Assembly: GCA_030549775.1 (NCBI GenBank)
Contig: CM060181.1
Coordinates: 54,979,201 to 55,043,200 of the forward strand
Reading direction: 5' to 3'
From: Tamarix chinensis
Taxonomy: Eukaryota > Streptophyta > Magnoliopsida > Caryophyllales > Tamaricaceae
Length of the DNA: 64,000 bases
Shown in pieces: positions 60,765 through 64,000 of this stretch. How positions within the stretch are numbered: the stretch's first letter is position 1; every line of letters begins with the position of its first letter. Position numbers and translations under genes: made by a program. The notes under the pieces were generated by a model. It was not told the origin of the DNA, searched no databases, and saw only the letters and a program-made list of their open reading frames with translations.

Positions 60765-61424
60765 TGTAACACCCCAGCCTTACTTAGGTCACGAGTAGTT
60801 ACTCTAGAGTGATTTCAAGAATAATGATAAACCTCATAGACCAACACAATTTCTTTTGAGCGTATTTTCTTCTTACTCACATGATTCTTGAAAAACTTCT
60901 TGATAGGTCACCTATCCTTAAATTGTTCTATGTCAAGCATGTTTAGTCGTGAAGTGTTTTTAAGGATATATTTTCCAAAAATAAGGTATACCTTATTAAT
61001 ATAGGTATCCTTATCAATCATTTTAATACTCTATTAATTTAGGAGGTATTACATAAACCCCCACATAAGGACTCAACTTCCTTGTTGGGCCTCGATCATT
61101 AACTGTATCATTATAGTCTATCCCAAGAATTATCCCGCTAGGCGACTGACTAGCTCATTCAAGTTCATCACATGGTTGCGGTTTCACTTTGATACCCTTT
61201 GTAACACTTGGCCTCATTAGAGTCATAGGTAGCTTCTCTAGAGTGATTACTAGATTAATAACTAACCCCATATACTAATACAAGGCATTTTGGTCATGTT
61301 TTTTCTCACTCACACGCATCCCAAAAAACGTCCCAGGAGATTACTTATCCTTGAGTTGCTCCAAGTTAAACACATTTAACTATAAATTTCTTTAAAAATA
61401 CATTTCCCAAAAAGAAGGTATACA
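60765..61424 (-). mobile_element. TRIM-2: truncated second member of the miniature LTR family
   Basis: A full LTR (60765-61053, 289 bases, TGTAACACCCC to GGTATTACA), a 146-base internal part (61054-61199) and a second LTR from 61200 that stops at AAGGTATAC (about 61424), lacking its last 65 bases or so. The internal part shares AAGAATTATCCCGC and ACTAGCTCATTCAAGTT with TRIM-1. On the minus strand it starts AAAGGGTATCAAAG (primer-site-like) and ends in a purine-rich run. The lost edge prevents a duplication test. Confidence 0.8.
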
Positions 61425-61469
61425 ACCATTTAAAGCCTCCACTATCTCACAATTTTCTAGAAGATGTGT

Positions 61470-62700
61470 TGTTAAACACTTTTGATGCAAATATGTTGAG
61501 TTTTTTTTCATATTAAGACTTTATAAGGACATATATGCTAGATGTAGTACTGCTTCTTATGATAAATATTATCTCCTTTATGGTTACTTATTCAGGGAAA
61601 ATAGACTTTGTGCGCCTACTTGTTCCCATGGGGAATTATTGATTCAAGAAGCCTATAGTGGTGGATTGATGGCTCATTTTAAGTATTAAAAGTCCTTAGA
61701 TGTCTTAATTTATTACTTCTACTAGCCTCACATGAAGAAAATGTACATAAATTATGTTTCTTGTAAACATGCAAACTATATTGTCCAACCTTTTGATTTT
61801 TACACCCCTTTACCTATTTCCACTCAACCATGGTCAGATGTATCTCTTAATTTTTGTATTATGACTACCTAGGAAAAATAAATGTAAGGATTTTATTATG
61901 GTTGTAGTAGATGGATTTAGTAAAATGACACATTTTATACCTTATAATAAGACTAATGATGTCATTATTGTTGCTTAACTATTATTTTCTAATGTGGTTA
62001 AATTGAATGGCATGCCATGAACTATAGTCTCCGGTAGAGATGTAAAATTCCTTAGTCATTTGTGGAAAATTTTGTGGGAAAAATTAGGAACCAAATTACT
62101 ATTTGTACTACTTGTCACCCTCACATTGATGGACAAAATAAAGTAGTGAATAAGACTCTAGGGAATATGTTGAGAGACGTGCTAGAGAAGAATCCGAGAC
62201 ACCGGGAGACAGTCTTACGTCAAGTTGAATTTGCATATAATAGTGTTGTTCATTAGACCACCAAAAGGTCCACCCCTTTGAATTTGTGTATGGATTTAAC
62301 CCTTTGTCTCCACTAGATCTAATTCATTTGCATTATTATAATTTGATTTTTTTTATGTTAAATATCATACTACCTACAATAAAACATTACATGATTTTGT
62401 TAGCAAACAAATTAGTCACAAGGTCCAGAAAATGGTTGATCAAGCTAATAAGAAAATAAAGAAAATTATATTCTAGCCTATTGATTTAGTACGGGTTCAT
62501 TTTAGGAAAGATTATTTTGTAAATCTTCTTAAAACATAATTAGATTCTTATGGATATGGACTATTCACTATTTTGGAATGCATAATGTATAGTACTTATA
62601 AAATAGATTTACCCACCAAGTTTGGAAATGTTAATAATTTTTTTAATATTCCTAATCTTTATCCTCTTGTGGGTATATATATATAAGGTTTCTATGACAA
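61470..62700 (+). pseudogene. Gypsy-3 integrase remnant
   Basis: YGYLFRENRLCAPTCSHGEL (61576-61635) and EAYSGGLMAHF are the zinc-finger lead-in. Near 61750 VSCKHANYIVQPF stands for the CxxC end. In the core, PWSDVSLNFC has N in place of the first catalytic aspartate (61849-61851). [15 protein letters not shown] has G where the second is expected. [18 protein letters not shown] and FAYNSVVH follow (62095-62250). The tail reads LDSYGYGLFTILE, KIDLPTKFGNVNNFF and NLYPLVG up to about 62680. At least three frameshifts. Confidence 0.9.
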
Positions 62701-62710
62701 AACCTCTCTA

Positions 62711-62722
62711 ACAAGAGGGAGT
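62711..62722 (+). promoter_or_regulatory. Gypsy-3 polypurine tract
   Basis: ACAAGAGGGAGT directly before the 3' LTR, the priming site for plus-strand DNA. Confidence 0.75.
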
Positions 62723-63451
62723 TGACACATGTATGACTATGTTTAATTATTATTTAAATATATAATTATTATTTAAATATTTTCTCTGCTAATGTTGATA
62801 ATGTTGTAGTGTTTAACTATTTCTCTAATGACAATGCATAGGCTAGCATATAGCTTATGGATGATTATAGAAAATTGATGATGATGATAATGTTAACTGC
62901 CAATGATGTTCATATTACTACAAAGAAAACCCAAATGATGAATCGTTGGAACACTAACATAATGAGGTAGATGGCTAAGCATATGCAGCCTCTCAGTTAA
63001 ATTTTAGCTAGATGGAGGAGATTACAGCCACCCACCTAATTATTGTAATGAGCTATGATAATTACTTGATGGGTTGATTTAGATTAATTGTATTGCATAG
63101 GTTTCATCCCATATCTTAGGCCCAAACAATGCATTGGGTTAAGTTTTAGGAAGTTTTTGCATATAACCTCTTGATGGTTGTGGTGGATGACATACTTTTT
63201 CAAAAATAAAAAGTAAATACTTGGATTTATTTCTCTTTCTCTCTCTCTCTTTTGTGAGTTCATTCTCCCAAAAGTTCTAGCCTTCTTCATATCATCAGTT
63301 AATTTTTTTAGCATTGAATCTTTCGAACTTCCTTTGGTATCTCACCATTGGTTGTTCTAGATCATCCTATTCATTATATATTCCCTTCTTTTCTGGTGTT
63401 ATTTGTATGATTTCACTGTGTTCTCTACAAACTCTTATTTTGAGTTCATCA
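62723..63451 (+). mobile_element. Gypsy-3 3' LTR
   Basis: A 729-base partner of 51337-52053, from TGACACATG to TTCATCA, with a (CT) run near 63230-63250. Followed by CTGTG, the near match of TTGTG before the 5' LTR. Confidence 0.9.
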
Positions 63452-63523
63452 CTGTGTGATTCACAATTAAGCCTCTCTTTTTTAATTTCTATGTAATTAG
63501 ATTAGAAAGAGTTTGTGTTAACA
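63452..63523 (+). mobile_element. Gypsy-1 3' LTR, right piece
   Basis: Sequence between the Gypsy-3 end and TGTTAACA, which would be the inverted partner of TGTTAGA at 51059. The assignment rests on terminal symmetry and on total size only. Confidence 0.4.
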
Positions 63524-64000
63524 TCAATCATCCACAGTTCATTTGTATATACCCATACATATTCATTTTCAAATTCATCTTCTTCCAATTCTAAAACCCT
63601 AACCCTCTTCCATAACCACAAAATTTCCCACAATTTTAGTCCTCATTAACACCAAGTTTCCTCTGCCATTATTAGCCTTTAAACCCACCATTTATATGAG
63701 CCTAAAACCCTAATCCTATCACTAAACTCAATCCCCCAAAGCAAGCCCTAATGAACTGAATTCAACCCTAAGCCTTCATCCTTCTCTTTTTTTTTTATTG
63801 TTGTATGGTAGTTTTCCATTATAGTGTTTTCGTATTGTGTGCCTCCGATATGCATTAAAATGAGTGCCAAATAAAGCCATGGGAAACTAAACCTAGGCCA
63901 TATGTTGAAATGTATAGCTCTCATTCTTCATTGTTGACCAACGATCTCTTCAACTTGGTTTAATACAAGAAGATGCGCACCTAAGCAACTCCTTGTAATC
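63524..64000. other. Unassigned right edge
   Basis: AT-rich with several AAACCCTAA-type words (63590-63720) as in plant leaders, but no TATA, splice or coding signal I would trust. It could be flanking DNA of Gypsy-1 or a further element. Confidence 0.3.

Larger units (their letters stand above)
51337..63451 (+). mobile_element. Gypsy-3: Ty3/Gypsy element with 0.7 kb LTRs
   Basis: LTRs 51337-52053 and 62723-63451 (717 and 729 bases) align along their length. Flanks TTGTG and CTGTG agree at four of five bases. Order inside: primer site, a long unassigned segment, gag, RNase H (RT missing), solo LTR g, RNase H end, TRIM-2, integrase, polypurine tract. It lies in the Gypsy-1 3' LTR. Its gag and integrase are of the same broad Gypsy type as Gypsy-1. 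All frames are dead. Confidence 0.9.
20100..63523 (+). mobile_element. Gypsy-1: old Ty3/Gypsy element split by three large insertions
   Basis: Its pieces keep order and strand once the insertions are removed: gag-protease (20160-21484), RT-RNase H (43035-44620), integrase (44630-45230 and 50259-50990) and 3' LTR (51059-51336 plus 63452-63523). Every junction coincides with a target duplication or near-duplication of the inserted element. The RT, RNase H and integrase sequences fit short-LTR chromovirus-like Gypsy elements, but the lineage is not resolved. No 5' LTR was found between the LINE end (about 19750) and gag, so the left end is probably deleted. All coding parts are broken. Confidence 0.8.

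Noticed and set aside
63590..63720. AAACCCTAA words suggestive of telomere repeat
   Set aside because: Scattered single copies, no tandem run of TTTAGGG; common in plant leaders.
1..64000. tRNA, rRNA, riboswitch or terminator genes
   Set aside because: None recognised by eye; tRNA-like words found were primer-site complements of retrotransposons. A tRNAscan/Infernal run would be decisive.

Overview
The window reads as plant nuclear DNA, AT-rich and gene-poor, built almost wholly from old retrotransposons inserted into one another. The plant assignment rests on Ty3/Gypsy elements primed by initiator-Met tRNA (one with a chromodomain), an L1-like LINE carrying a C-terminal RNase H domain, and TRIM elements. 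The species cannot be named from this sequence. No intact protein gene, tRNA, rRNA, CRISPR array or bacterial-type operon was seen; every recognisable coding region is broken by stops and frameshifts.

Layout, left to right. 1-1350: a CpG-richer patch with a TATA box, a short leader and a splice donor on the minus strand. It may be the 5' end of a host gene running off the left edge, and it is the only candidate non-transposon gene. 2345-5280 and 5299-8498: two long solo LTRs, minus orientation. 8499-19752: a plus-strand L1-like LINE (ORF1, endonuclease, RT, zf-RVT, RNase H), split in its endonuclease by an LTR element at 10649-16438 (perfect ACTGT target duplication). From about 20.1 to 63.5 kb: one old Ty3/Gypsy element on the plus strand (Gypsy-1) whose gag-protease, RT-RNase H, integrase halves and 3' LTR are spread over 43 kb by later insertions.

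Insertions in Gypsy-1: (i) Gypsy-2, a minus-strand chromodomain Gypsy at 21485-43029 (3.2-3.3 kb LTRs, perfect AAGGA duplication). It holds a TRIM (25565-26324) and a 5 kb solo LTR (28233-38073, perfect CAACT duplication), which itself holds another LTR copy (28916-33759). (ii) A 5 kb solo LTR at 45231-50258 in the integrase. (iii) Gypsy-3 at 51337-63451 in the 3' LTR, with its own 5.4 kb solo LTR (55270-60699) in the RNase H region and a truncated TRIM (60765-61424).

The commonest component is a family of very long LTRs: seven copies, 2.9-5.4 kb, almost all solo. They share a layout: termini TGTRAYACC...GGTRTTACA, an AT-rich start, a pyrimidine-rich segment on the sense strand often with a TATA box, one or more minisatellites, and in six of the seven a stem-loop near the 3' end whose arms change in sequence while pairing is kept. 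That hairpin, also present in the Gypsy-2 LTRs, is the most interesting signal found. I found no evidence of a new enzymatic or defence system here.
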